Positions 49,901 through 63,154 of a DNA stretch of 64,000 bases are shown here, piece after piece; position 1 is the first letter of the stretch, and the number at the start of each line of letters is the position of its first letter. The notes under the pieces were generated by a model. It was given only the letters and a program-made list of their open reading frames with translations. It was not told the DNA's origin and made no database searches. The position numbers and the translations under genes were made by a program. This DNA comes from Phoronis australis (Eukaryota > Phoronida > Phoronidae), in assembly GCA_002633005.1 (NCBI GenBank), contig NMRA01000009.1, positions 2,053,366 through 2,117,365 on the forward strand, read 5' to 3'.

Positions 49901-52900
49901 AACAGAGTTTGACTCAGTGCTGTCCTAAAACAGGAAATAGGTCAGAACTACACTCAAATAGGTCAGGAATACACAAATAGGTCAGAAATACACAAATAGG
50001 TCAGAAATACCCAAATACAAAGTAGGTCAGAAATACACAAATAAGTCACAAATACACAAATAGGTCAAATACACAAAAAGTGAAGTGTTGCTGGCCACTG
50101 CATGTAAAATTTTTTATCAAAAAATTTTAATAAGACGACACATGTACATCGCGGGCTTACAACTTAAATCAATATTAAGTTTGGACATGACTGTTTTACG
50201 CAGTTATGCTCTGTATGGGGTGAAGGTCTTAGATGGCATTCTTGATGGGTTGAACAGTTTCAAACTAATGTGTATTACGAAACTTAGTTTGAAATTTTTT
50301 TGGAGACATCTGTGCCTCGATGAACATGGGTACTTTCGCTTTAAGTACCAAACTTTACAAACTTTTTTCCTATCATTTTGCAAGGAAGGTAAATTCCCAC
50401 CTGAGGTAAGTACAGTTGTTAAAGTCAGTTAATCGCAGCCTGATCAGACATCCACTTGAAGTATTCTCGCCAAATGAGATTTTAGTCCTTGTGGCCGATC
50501 GACACATCCCATTGCCATCTGCAATTATAATAAACGGCAACACTGACCATGTTGGACCACAGAACTAAACAGAGAATTCAATGTAATTAAACTATAGGCC
50601 TTGGAACATTCAATGTGATATAAGAAATCTCTTCCCTATCCAAAACTTGACTGGATTCATAAAGTATAAAGATTAGTCACATAGGTACTGTATTGTGTGA
50701 GGTTAGATACAAAAGCCTAGTTAACTTATTATTGAGACTCAGCGATAAGATTGGGAACACTCAACTCTGTAAGAATCGGATATAACGTGTCTGCATTTTG
50801 AGAACAGCTTTTCTTCTTGATTGAGTAATGAGGACCAAACTAGTTCAATCTCAAAATGTAGGCACGTTATATCTGACTATTGCCTTCAACTACAGCAGTC
50901 ACAGTTCACTTGCACAAGTCATTCTTTCACTTCTAATTAACCAATTTTTGTAATTCAAAGCATGAAAAGGCTCATTCAAATATGACAAAATCAGTTTTTG
51001 TAAACTGCCGACTGAACCCAAAATGGCAGTGCATTATTTTTAATATTAGGCAGTGCTATCACTAGCATCCATCTCTGTTCTCTAATCCCCAAATAAAAGA
51101 AGGACCTCATTAAAATCCTGGGGCTAGATTATTGAACAGACTAATGGCTTTTGTCTGTTGGATAAAAATCAGTCATGACAACAGATGGCTTAGCATGTTT
51201 CACAACATCAGATTGAAAGTCAGAAAATCTGTCCACAACTCGAACTCAAACGACAGAAATTAGACATACTGTATGCTCAGGAACTGGCAAAAATCCACAC
51301 AAGAGCAACGCGTAGCGTTCAGGTTGAAATGCGCCCATGAATGCATTGCAAATGGTGTGCTTTTAGGGTTATTTATTTGTATCACAAAAATAGCCATTAG
51401 ATGGCGCAAAAACATACACTCCATCCAAAAACAGGAACATGCCATATTTCAAAAAAATCTGTCAAGGAACTTCAGAGAAAAAAGGAAAACAGTATAAAAT
51501 GAAATTGCCACTAGTGGGCACAGTGTCCGTTGGATCCGCCTGAAAGTCGTCGTCTGTTGTTATCATCATATAAATACACTTACTAAGATCCTGCAGTGGG
51601 TTTAGGAGATACAACTATGGGTGCAAAACAAAACTACCACTAGGAGGCGCCACAGTAGTCAGTCACCATCATCAAAGGTCGTCTTCACATTGAGAACATG
51701 TATGCCAATTTTCAAATGATTTGGTTGACACAGGGGTGGACGCCAAAAACAAGATTTGAAAACAGCAAAAATGGCCACTAGGTGGCACAAAATACCTCGA
51801 TTCCACACAAAAACAGGAAGACAGCGTCATCTCACCAATAGATGCCTATATTTAAAATTTTATGAAAATCTGTTGAGGACCTTTGAAGATACGGAGGTAA
51901 ACGTAAAAAAATAAAATTGCCACTAGGTGGCACACCAGTAGTCAGATCCGTCCGAAAGTCACCATAGTCCGTTGCTAACATCATATAAATACACTTACTA
52001 AATTTCGTAAAGATCCTGCGAACGGTTTAGGAGTTACAGCCATAGGCGCAAAAAAACAAAACTGCCACTAGGAGGCACTACAGTAGTTGAAGTCATCGAA
52101 AAACCATCGTCAGACGTCCACTTCATAGTAAGAACATACATGCCAATTTTCACAATCATCCTTTGAGTTGCTTGGTTGATAGAGCGGTGGACGCACAAAA
52201 ACAGACTCGAAAACACTAAAAACAGCCACTAGGTGGTGTAAACTATGTCGAATCCATCCGAAAACGGGAGGATAGCGTCATCTCATTAATAGGTACCTAC
52301 ATACCAAATTTCATGAAAACCCATTAAGGACTTTTGAAGATACAAAGGTAAGCGTAAAAAACTAAAATTGCCACTAGGGGACACACCGGTAGTCGGATCT
52401 GTCTGAAATTTTGCTCACGCCATCCCATTCATGAAAGGAACTATGTGCTAAATGTCATGAATGTACACTGTATGTCAAAGGGTTTTGGAGATAGAGTCAA
52501 TTCAATCGTTTAATAATTTAGAAAGGCCATAAACAAGGAGACTGATGGATTTAAAAGAACATGGAGAACACTAAAACATCAAGTTAACAGAATGCCATGG
52601 CTGAACCACAAATAGATTACGGTCTTGATATGGAACAGGACAGAGCATAATATTATGACAAATGAGAAACTGTATTTATCAGCAAATAAAGCAAAATGAA
52701 CCAGTTTGGAATACAGCACTAAAGCTAATATCAACGGAGATGAGCAGTCAAACCACTCTATGTAAAGCATCAGCTGTTGCCTTCGTCCTACCTGACTTCC
52801 ACACGTACGGCTGCTTCATTTCACTGGAGTCCACCGTTTCATTATCATTGGACACGGTGGCTCCACCTAGCAATGGTAGACCAAGTTTGTAACCTAAAAC

Positions 52901-55900
52901 ATAGGACAGGTAATCATCATTTCACATACTTAGCACACTCAGCTCATTTTCCACACCCAAAATTACCTATAAAAATAAAATTTCTTGCCTCACCTAATTT
53001 GCACACTGTGAATTTTACACTTAATGGGAAAATATGCTTAATGCTAGTAATACACAACTCTTTAACTGTGTTAATAAAGTCTGAACATTGCATATTCACC
53101 CCTTAGTCCATCTATTCATATCTCACCATGTTGTAAACATGAGATGAATGACCTGGATGGATGCATATGCTCAACAGAATGCTTCACCATTGACGTGTAA
53201 AGTACTGTTATATTGCAACAGCAAAATCAACTTAATTGACAGCAAAAATAAATCATACGACGATGGCAACCCACATGCTGTATTTCCTTAAATTCACACA
53301 CGAGCAGTTGGCGATGATTGGTAACTCAGTTAATTTTGCACACCCGTCAAAGTCTGGACATCACGGCAGCAACATGTAAACAACAATCTCGAAAAAGTCA
53401 TTTGGGTGTTTTTGTATATTCGACAATGACAATGCCAATGCCTTTTCAGTTATAATCATGACTCACCAACTTTTCCAGAACGTAAGGCTTGCTGGGTACT
53501 GAGTGACGCACTGTGATACCATCGCACTTGAAATTTCTGTTCTAATAGGGAGGCAACTGTTCTGTTAATAGTACGTGTGTACTGTTCTCTGACTGTCACA
53601 GAAGATGGCGCTGCCGTAGTGTTAACTAGGCTTGATGAGGTGGTTGTGCTATTGGCTGTTGTATTTACTATTCCTGCAGTTGTCGTGGGCGACTGAGTTG
53701 TTGTCACGGGAACAGTGATGACATGCTCGAGAATTTGATCGACAGATTTAGTTCGACTCAGTGGCAGATCAGCTAATACAATGGACGCATTTAACATTTC
53801 GATGTTTACTCCTGACCACACGAACCTATAACTTACGGACACAACAGAGTTACTACATACACTATTTGCAAGAGACGGTTGAGGTGGTTTGGTGGTACCG
53901 TCATCCCAGGAACACCTGACTGGATGACTTGCTGGCGCTGCTGTCTGATTAGTGCTGAACAAAGATGTTTCAGCTGTGTTGAAGTCTGATGACCAATCCA
54001 GTGACTGCAAATATTTGTCAGGTGAACTGGCACAAAAGTAGTTGACATAGACAGGTGTGGAAGTGTTACCGGCATGTTTGGACAGTATGGTGAATGTTCT
54101 TTGGCAGTCACTAATTGCTGATGACTGGACATAGTTCTGGGCGTTAAGCATCAAGTTAGTGGTGCAGACATCAACCTTCCCCATATCAACCAGACAAGTT
54201 CCATCAGAATTCCTTAAATACCTGAGAAATAAACAAATATGCACATGGGATTGATGTTGCTATCCATGCAGCCCAAGAACTGTGTTGAAAATATCTGAAT
54301 GTCTAAAATGCATCAAGTAAAGCAAAGTAGAAATAAATTGCACTTGGTAAAAGTTTTAATTAAAGCCTCATATAACAGCAAATACATCACCAAGTGAGAT
54401 AAGCACCACCCATGCGAGGTGAGCGTTCACACATGTGAGGCGAGCACCAAACATGTGAGGTGAGCACCAAACATGCGAGGCGAGTACCACACATGTAAGG
54501 TGAGCATCACACACGTGAGGTGAGCACCGTACATGCGAGGTGAGCACCAAACACGTGAAGTGAGCACTGTACATGAGAGGTGAGCACCACACACGTGAGG
54601 TGAGCACCGTATATGCGAGGTGAGCACCACACACATGAGCTGAGCACCGTACATGCGAGGTGAGCACCATACATGCGAGGTGAGTACCGTACATGCGAGG
54701 TGAGCACCATACACGTGAGGTGAGCACCACACACGTGAAGTGAAGGAGACATCTACCTACTAGAAACCAAATGATCCATACACTACACATAAGGCAAACT
54801 GCAGATTCCATACTGCTTAAGTTCTTTTTCTTGCTTAAAGCCTATAGTTTGTGCAGCAAATGTCTTGTACACAATCAATTCCTTTCATAGTGTCACTGCC
54901 GTAATCATATATGATCGCCAAAAGTCTACACAAACCTGACTGGGTCTGTAGTAATGCACTGGCCGAGACTGGTAGTAGGAAGGGTAAGGTGACCGACACT
55001 GGTGGCTGGCACGGCCTCTGGTGGCAGAATGCTGATAGCTAGCCCATCTACATAACCGATGGTGTTTGTACCCCGACCAGTTTCAACCACCACCCGTGGA
55101 GTACTGCCTCTGATAAACAAAGTAAAGATAGCTGATATAAGTGAGATGAGATCTTATTTTAATGAATGCGGAATGTTTTCATTTCGCGGGTTCATATCGG
55201 AACACACGCTGTCATGAAAATTGCTACAAAAATTGGTGAACGGAAGGAGGTTGCCCACTATTCAGATTCAACAGGCAAAAGGCACTTACCCAAAGCTGTA
55301 ACTCTGATTCACACGTCGTATGGTTGACTTCAGAGACACCAAATTACTGATGATCGGCTCGACTTTAAAGAACATGCCAAGGTTTGGGTTGTTGTCGAAC
55401 TGAACACACAGGAGAGGGGACCAGTTCTCCTTATTAATGGCAGATGAGCTGCATGTGAAATCATCCGGGGATTCTGGGAATCCGCCACGAACTCCATTGA
55501 GACACATGCTAAATCCATCAACTGAATCATTCATGTTAGGAATGGTATTGGATACAAGTTGTTGAGTGGAGTTATCACAGTCCTACAAAGAAGTCTTTTA
55601 TTAAGAAACTAACAATTGAAACAGAAGAGGACACATTTTGCTAATAAGAGATAAGTAGATTTAAGCCTAGGAAATGGATTACTTTGTGTCAGAAATCTTG
55701 GTGTATGCTTCGTTCCCGACATTTAAACGGAGCACAGCACCAGGCTAATGGCTCTACGATTTCTTTTGTAGGATTTCTGTCTTCAGCAAGTTGTAGAAGA
55801 AATTTACTGCCATCAGTAAATACTTTATGGTTTCACTCAGCTAGTAAAAAAATTACTAGAGTAAAAATTTCCAGATGTCATTTAACTGTAATGTAATTAG

Positions 55901-58900
55901 TGAAATACATTGTACTTGATGTTGAAAAAATGTTAACTTTTACTTCGAAATAATCCACAATTTGGCAACAACTCATCAACATCTCGTCAGAGAATAATAT
56001 TATGCATGACACAATGTAAAAGATTGTTGATTTTGACAGAAAAATGGTGTTCATAGCCACTCAAACCTGCCATGAATATCTTAACCCAGATCTACCTTGT
56101 CACAGCAGCATCCAACATCACACTGGTCCTGGGTCATGTCACAAGGGCAGGGGGACAGGTTGACGTAAGCAGGGTTAATCAGCTCACTCTCCTTGACACT
56201 GTCCAAGGCCCCTACAATGAGCAGAAAGTAAAGACAACTCTTTCTACAACCATGGTGTCAACAGCACAGCATGCATAATCAGTGACAGAATTTACAATTA
56301 ACTATTATCAAGAAAAGGAAAATCTGTTCAACAGATTATGACCAGTATTTTAGTAACCAAAGGCATAAGCATGACCTGTGAAATTACCTTTTAGAAATGC
56401 CATGTTGAAGACCAGTAGACCTCAATTTAAAATTAGCTATTTGTTAGCAGGTAGAAGAGACAATCATATTTTTACTAACAAAGTTTTTGTAAATGTTTTG
56501 TTTATATATTTTTGTATTAAAGTAGAAAGCATAGTATTACATAATTTGATTGTTGACCTTTTAGCAAGAATCTGACATTGATTGGGTCACATGACAATGT
56601 CTTTTTATATTACAGAAAACATTAGAAAAAAGGGAATTCGATATCAGAACCGTTAATAACATGTATTGACTAAATTTCATTTTTCAAATGAAAATCTAAA
56701 TTAAAATATTTATTTGTATCATAAAAATGGCCACTAGATGGTGCAAAAATGTACAATCTATCCCGAAACAGGAACATGCCATATTTCATAAAAATCTGTC
56801 AAGGAACTTCAGAGAAACAAAGGAAAACAGAACAAAATGAAACTGCCACTTGTGGGCACAACGTCTGGTGGATCTGCCTGAAAGTCGTCATCGTCTGTTG
56901 TTATCTTAATATAAATACACTTACTAAATTTAATGGAGATCCTGCAGTGGGTTTTGGAGATACAGTTATGGGTGCAAAACAAAACAAAACTACCACTAGG
57001 AGGTGCCACAGTAGTCAGTCGCCATCATCAAATGTCCTCTTCACACTGAAAACATATACGCCAGTTTTCCAAACCATCCCTAGAATGATTTGGTTGATCC
57101 AGGGGTGGACGCCAAAAACAAGATTTGAAAACAGCAAAATAGCCACCAGGTGGCGCAAAATATCTTGATTTCATCCAAAAAACAGGATGATAGTGTCATC
57201 TCACCAATAGATGCCTACATTCGAAACTTTATGAAAATCTGTTGAGCATCTTTGACGATACAGACTGGTAAACGTAAAAAACTAAAATTGCCACTAGTGG
57301 GCACACCACTAGTCAGATCCGTCCGAAAGTTGTCGTCATCCATTGTCAACATCACTTGCTAAATTAAGTAAAGATCCTGCAAACGGTTTAATAGATACAG
57401 CCATGAGTGCAAAAAAAACAAAACTGCCACTAGGAGGCACCACAGTAGTCGAAGTCGTCGGAAAATCATCGTCAGCTGCCCACTTCATAGTAAGAACCTA
57501 CATGCCAATTTTCACAATCATCCTTTGAGTTGTTTGGTTGATAAGAGTGGTGGATGCAAAAAAACAGACTCGAAAACAGTAAAAATGGCCAGTAGGTGGC
57601 GCAAACTTCGTCAAATCCATCTGGAAACAGGAGGATAGCGTCATCTCACTAATGGATGCCTATATACCAATTTTATGAAAATCTGTTCAGGACTTTTGAA
57701 GATACAGAGGTAAACGTAACCAACTAAAATTGCCACTAGGGGGCACACTGGTAGTCGGATCCGTCCGAAAGTTCGCTCATGCCGTCCCAATTACAGAAGG
57801 ACCACATGTGCAAATTTTCATGAATAAACGTCAAGGCGTTTTTGAGATAGAGAAGCGGACGCCGGACGGATGGACGCCGGACGGACGGAGATGACGGCAT
57901 AATGCGTCCACATATAAATATGTGGGCGCATAAAAAGTTTACTTTTTATAGCCTCACATGAAATAACAGAACATTAAACACAGCACTTTAAGAAAAAGTA
58001 TATGAGTTTCATATGAATCTGATCACGGTTCAGAGATAGGATTCAACTTGGCCAAATTTGGTCACTTTTCTAGCCTCCTACATAACCTTACAAATCTCAA
58101 GATACACTTAATTCAAGATACATAATACACTATCTGTCTAATACATGATATTGCAAACAATGTTCTCAGTACCCATTCCTAATAGCATCATCTCAAATCA
58201 AACGGAATTTTTAATAAGGGATAGTTAAGCTGTTGCGTGATTTTGCATACACTTTACATGCCCCAAAAGCCATGCTAAGCAATGACATCAATCACTAATT
58301 AAAACCAGGCCATGCACGCCATAGCAATACCATCAATGCCAGTTTTTTCATGCAGGCAAATTTTGTTGAGTATGAGTTTCACAAGTTAGATAAAACCTAA
58401 AATGCATGAGAAAATATGCCTCAGTGGTGTGGCCCCAGACAACACTTGTGAGTAGCAGACCTGACACAGAGCAGGACTTTGTTAAAAACACATGTTCAAT
58501 GACTCAAAGACAGTAGCAATAACAGAAGCACGAGGAGATTGCAATGAAGTTTGACCTTTGACCTTGAATCACACAAATCAGATCTAAAGAAACCTATCGC
58601 CTAGATTTTGCCACATGTTTTTTGCGCACATGAAAGATTAGGGGTGAAATATGACACGAATCTATCAATTTGGCATTTGCGCTTTACTAGAAAAGCATTT
58701 GCGATAATTAAAGATATCAGCTGTTGCATAATCTTTGGAACACAGTTTGTGGAAGCAATTTAAACTAAATTACCCACATATTGCTAAAATCACGCACGAG
58801 TACTTAAGTTTCGCAGCAGTTGTACTCAGACAGTCATTGATCATGTCTCTAACAATGTAAAGCACTTTTCACATACCTGAGTAGGGGTTTATGCTTGGAA

Positions 58901-61900
58901 GTTCTACACAATTAATCAATGGCAAAAATTCAATGGAATCTAATACAAGACTCAGACCCAACAAACAGCAAAATGAAATAAGGCACTAAGTCATATAACC
59001 CATAAGTCATTGAATTTTGTTGATTCATTCGTATCACAGAAATGAACAACATAACACTGAAACAGGGCTTAGCCACAATGTACAAGAAACATTTATTAAG
59101 AAGTCTCATCAACTGAAATGAGGCTGTTGAACAATGATCCTGTTTGTATTGTCAATTTGGTATGTATAGTCTTCACTTCATATCCCTCTAGTCTCACTGA
59201 TTCTTAATTTTCTTCATTTCAAGAGCATTTCTTAATTTTCGAAGACTGTGCCTTAACTTTGTGAAAGCAATGCGACCTTTTTCATAAACATGACATGATT
59301 CAATTTGCTCACAAAATTATTTTTTCAACCTCAAGCCAAGCTTTAGCAAACAATTGTCGAGCTTTCAGTTTTCTTCAAAGAATATTTTAAGCACACACAA
59401 CAAACACCATCAACACACCTACCTTGTGTATTGGTCCAGTTGACTGGGAACATAGCTGCTGTATTCACCACTATCACCACGGATGCATTCTTACTTTGGA
59501 AGTGGGGGTTTAAGTTGACTTCTTTGGAGGCGCAGCACGTTACTAATAAGACTTCATACACAGGTGACGACGGCACCTCATTTCGTGTGATATCAACCGT
59601 TTGGTAAAATGACTCCCCGTTCTGATGTAAAACAGTACATAATTAACTTTAAAATACAAATGTGCCACAAATTAAGGCAAGACACTAAAATTTATTTCAA
59701 CCATTCCTCAAACATAAAGTGTAACGCTGCCTTCATGAGTATTCTAGGATATTCCGCAAACTTGGTTCCAACCCTCGTCACTTCTTTATGTGAACGTTAA
59801 CTGATCTGTTGAAACTGAAAAGTCACTTATAAATAATAGTTGTGGGCGGCCTGGTACGCATGATGGAAAAGGTGTGCATGTAGCGCGGATTAGTCGGCCT
59901 AAGCAGACACCTATCACAATAGGCCGCACTGCCTTCTCGAAAAATCCCAAACTCAGTTTCAATGGTTACTAAGTTCACATAGTGGAAATCTCTTTTATAT
60001 ATTCAAAGGAAATGTTCCACCCTTAAATAAAATGTGGAAGAATTACAGACTGAAGCTTACCCTAAAAAAGTAAGTATTCTTCCCCAAAGACCAGGTTTCA
60101 GAGACATTGAGTGGATGCTCCGAACTGTTAGTGGCAATTGGTGCACCTGTGGTAGGGGCAGCAGTTGTAGTGGTGGTAGGTGGCACTGTTGTAGTACTGT
60201 TGACCCCAGCCGTTGCGTTGCCAGTGGTAGTGTTTACTGGAGAAAAAAACCCATATTTTTGGTCATTGGCATAACGCCAGACAGAGCAAGTGGTAGTCAA
60301 TTTCTGCTGTATCTAGGAAGTAAATTTAGACGGACGCAAGGGACTGTGCAAGTTGGACCACATAACAATACATGACAAAACAGAGGCAAAGGATAGGAGT
60401 AATTGACTCACCTTGCAGGTACAAAAAAAATGCACTAGATAAACCTATTATGCCATCAGGGATTTCTGATAGAGCACTCCGTTGAAATCAAGTTTTTCAC
60501 AGTGACCTTGCGTCCAAAAGAGTGTCCAGAGAACCTCAGGTGTTGTCGAAAGATATTCATGTACAGCAAATTCATGTTCTCAGGACCTTTGAAACCTCGG
60601 TTTAGTTTATAGATGAAAAGTAACAAACATTTGATTGAAGGGACACTTCACCCAGTTAAGGCATATCAACAAACTCGGGGAATATTTGAAAACTCCTAAG
60701 TTGCTAAATCATCAAACAAATACACTCTGCTTTAGGTGTGCTGCACGCACATCAAGATCCATAGATCCACTTCAAGACAAACTGAGGCAGTGTCATGGTT
60801 GAAAAATACTTTAGCTAAGAAGAGGTTTTGAGTGAATTTAATCACACATTTTGTTATCATCCTTTTAGAACCGATTTTACAAACTAAAGGACAATCTACA
60901 CATAATGAAAAATGAGTGGATTTCCAAAGGATATAAACTTTTCGTAATAAAGATTTGGCTTTAATCATCACAATATTCTCCTGCAATCAAATAAAACTAT
61001 CTAAGACAACCAGGTACTAATAGATAACAAAAATACATAACATTGTCAAGAGAAGCAGATATTCTTTTGTCACTAAGTACTCGTTGAACGAATAGCGATT
61101 AAGATTGGGAAGAGGCCAAGCCCGCAGCTAAGTGGGTCAGTTGACCTCAATTCACCATAAAAACACATAATTTGTACTTTTAGTAATTTTTAAGCAAACT
61201 TTTGTTTTGTTCTGATTTGCAGTGTATCAACTAGCCAGCTAGTTAGCTATGTATGACTGAATGTCAACACACAGCTATTGAATCACATGGGTTCAATGGT
61301 AAATTCAAGCAAAGCACGCTTTCTCAGTTTGCCACAACTCTATTTGCATTCCACTCACAACCACACCTACATCAAAATCCAACACGTCCTACCATGCGAA
61401 ACTTTTTGCAACCATGGCATTCCACTGACACCTACCAGTAACTTGTGCAGTAGTGGGGAGCACAGAGGGTTGAGGCACTGTGGACACATAACAGACTGGT
61501 TCCTTCTCCCATTTCTGAGCCTCACTGATATTAGAGAAGTCAAATACTGAGCAGCTTACAGTCACGTCTTGATCAGAGCTGGTCAGAGTCTTTGTTAATG
61601 ATAAGAATGACTGGAAAATGTAATAATTAAGGGAGTTTAATTCTGTTACCAAATAGGAAAAGCCAGTAAAATTAAAACATTAACTTAATTTATGTTTGAC
61701 TTCCATTCAAAGTCATTGCTGCCCTAAAACTTAGTGGGTGTCAACTACCGTACTGAGTTTAAAGACTATAGCCCCATTAAAGGTCAGCGTGACTGTGATC
61801 TTTGACTTGTTGATGGCAAAATGACAGAGGTCACATTAAAGACTTACAACTTGTTACTGGAGTTGAGCCAGGCAAGGCTAGCAATTACTAAGGGTCACCT

Positions 61901-63154
61901 TTAACTTTCAGGCCCACCCAGTTTTTGATGAGAAGCAATTGGTCATAATAACTGATAAACCATTCAAGTTGTGAAGTTTTGTCAGACAGTAGATGAACTG
62001 GCATAGTTATGTAAAACATGCATTTGCTAAAGGCTTTCTACTAGTTGCACTGTCATCTGTCAAAATTATGTAGGACCTTATGCAGGACGTTATGTAGGAC
62101 CTGATGTAGAACAAAGTCGATCTTATTTAAATAGGGAAAATCTCATTTTGTCCCGAACTGGAACGAAACGTGACGCAAATGAAAAATATCCAGATATTTT
62201 CAACAAAAATGACTTGGTACGAAAGACTATTACTTTCTAAACACATTCCTGTAGGACGTTATGTAGGACCTGATGTAGAACGTTATGTAGGACGTTATGT
62301 AGGACCTGATGTAGAACGTTATGTAGGACGTTATGTAGGACCTGATGTAGAACAATATGTAGGACGTTATGTAGGACCTGATGTAGAACGTTATGTAGGA
62401 CGTTATGTAGGACCTTACGTAGGACCGTATGTAGGACCTTACGTAGGACCTTACGTAGGACCGTATGTAGGACGTTCTGCAGGACCTTATGTAGGACCTT
62501 ATCCACAAGTCTGTATATTTAACCAAATATCTACAAAATTTGATTTTTGACTTTACACCAATCTGACACTAATTAGACCACATGACCTTTCTTTTTAGGA
62601 AATTTTACCAAAGGTACATTCATGTCAATAAAAGAAGATCAATAAAAGACCAAACTTTGTATGATACAAATATTCAAAATAAAATCTCAAAAAGCTGTTA
62701 CAGTTTTCTAAATTGTTTCATTTTTGTTTCACGCAACTTTAAAATTCTGAAAATCACATTTTGTACCATCTCTCATTGGGGAACAGTTTAAAAACAACTC
62801 CAAACAGCCTTTTGTAGAACAGTGCGGTATAAAGCATATTATCTGAAAGTGAATCCGATCTGCCATTTAAGAGATACGATGTTCCGAAAAGCTCTGCTAG
62901 TGAATTTGAGAACTGACCATTAACATATTGATAAGAAATCCTTCCTGTATATTATTTACTTTTGAGTTTTTCAAACACGAGGAAAGACAGAGAATTTGTT
63001 GTCTGTGAATGCTTTACTATGTAATTCGAGTACCGCATACTTAATCTACAAATAGTCAAAGAACAAACCTTGATTTTGGTACTGGTAGTGGCCAGCTTCT
63101 GTGGCAGCAAATGCAGACCACCATCTGCTATAGGTTGAAATTGAGCCACAGAAC
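46909..63154 (-). CDS. TCTN2: TCTN2 orthologue (tectonic-2), 5' end outside or not found
   Basis: Tectonic-2 is a membrane glycoprotein of the MKS/B9 complex at the ciliary transition zone. Minus-strand exons: 63154-63069, 61610-61436, 60312-60061, 59621-59423, 56211-56096, 55582-55290, 55109-54936, 54221-53467, 52893-52792, 49739-49635, 49305-49030, 48633-48508, 47104-46909 (stop at 46911-46909). Diagnostic features: CPCDMTQDQCD then GCCCD (exon 56211), FLCVQ-like LLCVQFD (55582), GYKLGLPLLGG (52893), SFVEIPLE (48633), ICWLMLFYPW and a C-terminal transmembrane segment ending RPWTEN (47104), all in the tectonic-2 order. Phases show at least one exon missed between 61436 and 60312 and between 52792 and 49739; the latter should carry the LSGC-like block. 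Three Ser/Thr-rich inserts make it longer (over 950 aa) than human TCTN2 (about 700). Confidence 0.92.
49925..50083. repeat. ~20-nt tandem repeat, ~8 copies
   Basis: Units AAATAGGTCAGAAATACACA with indels, in a TCTN2 intron. Confidence 0.85.
50085..50432 (+). other. Unexplained 115-codon open frame antisense to TCTN2
   Basis: Plus-strand frame ending at a donor-like GAG then GTAAGTA. No recognisable domain, no partner exon found, and the opposite strand is also partly open. Likely chance. Confidence 0.12.
50772..50884. mobile_element. Second copy of the ~110-nt hairpin element
   Basis: Begins AAGAATCGGATATAACGTG then CTGCATTTTGAGAAC; mirrored by TCTCAAAATGTAGGCACG then TTATATCTGAC. Same termini as 39046-39153, in a TCTN2 intron. 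Confidence 0.75.
51390..52395. repeat. Composite repeat with eight CTCF-like motifs (copy 1)
   Basis: Eight GCCACTAGGTGGCGC-like sites at about 51393, 51507, 51637, 51773, 51919, 52063, 52224 and 52369, spaced 114-161 nt. They fall into an A-B-C-A-B-C-A-B pattern: A is followed by GCAAA, B by CAC, and C by GCCACAG or similar. The monomer is about 430-450 nt. In a TCTN2 intron, same orientation as copy 2. Confidence 0.85.
54405..54745. repeat. 20-nt minisatellite, ~17 copies
   Basis: Units GTGAGCACCACACATGCGAG with variation; many contain CACGTG. In the TCTN2 intron between exons 55109-54936 and 54221-53467. Several frames are open only because of the repeat. Confidence 0.95.
56729..57935. 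repeat. Composite repeat with eight CTCF-like motifs (copy 2) plus tail
   Basis: Sites at about 56729, 56844, 56991, 57141, 57289, 57425, 57588 and 57731 in the same A-B-C order as 51390-52395, with matching intervening sequence. It ends with GACGCCGGACGGATGGACG type short repeats and a self-complementary CCACATATAAATATGTGG tail. No protein-coding signal. Confidence 0.85.
59840..59935 (-). repeat. Degenerate relative of the tRNA-derived SINE at 26196
   Basis: The minus strand begins GCAGTGCGGCCTATTGTGAT then AGGTG, matching the head of the 26196-26287 copy. The B-box half is decayed. Lies in a TCTN2 intron. Confidence 0.4.
62060..62505. repeat. 12-nt minisatellite with 36-nt higher-order units
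   Basis: 12-nt monomers of GTAGGACGTTAT, GTAGGACCTGAT and GTAGAACGTTAT types. From about 62253 to 62400 they are ordered as a repeating 36-nt triplet; beyond that, simpler GTAGGACCTTAC monomers follow. A short outlier block lies at 62068-62115. Being multiples of three, several frames are open. In a TCTN2 intron. Confidence 0.93.

Noticed and set aside
54368-54811. 147-codon Cys/His-containing frame
   Set aside because: Produced entirely by the 20-nt minisatellite; three overlapping frames are equally open.
62170-62550. 126-codon frame of repeated VGRYVGPDVE-like residues
   Set aside because: Produced by the 12-nt minisatellite; other frames on both strands are also open and unrelated.
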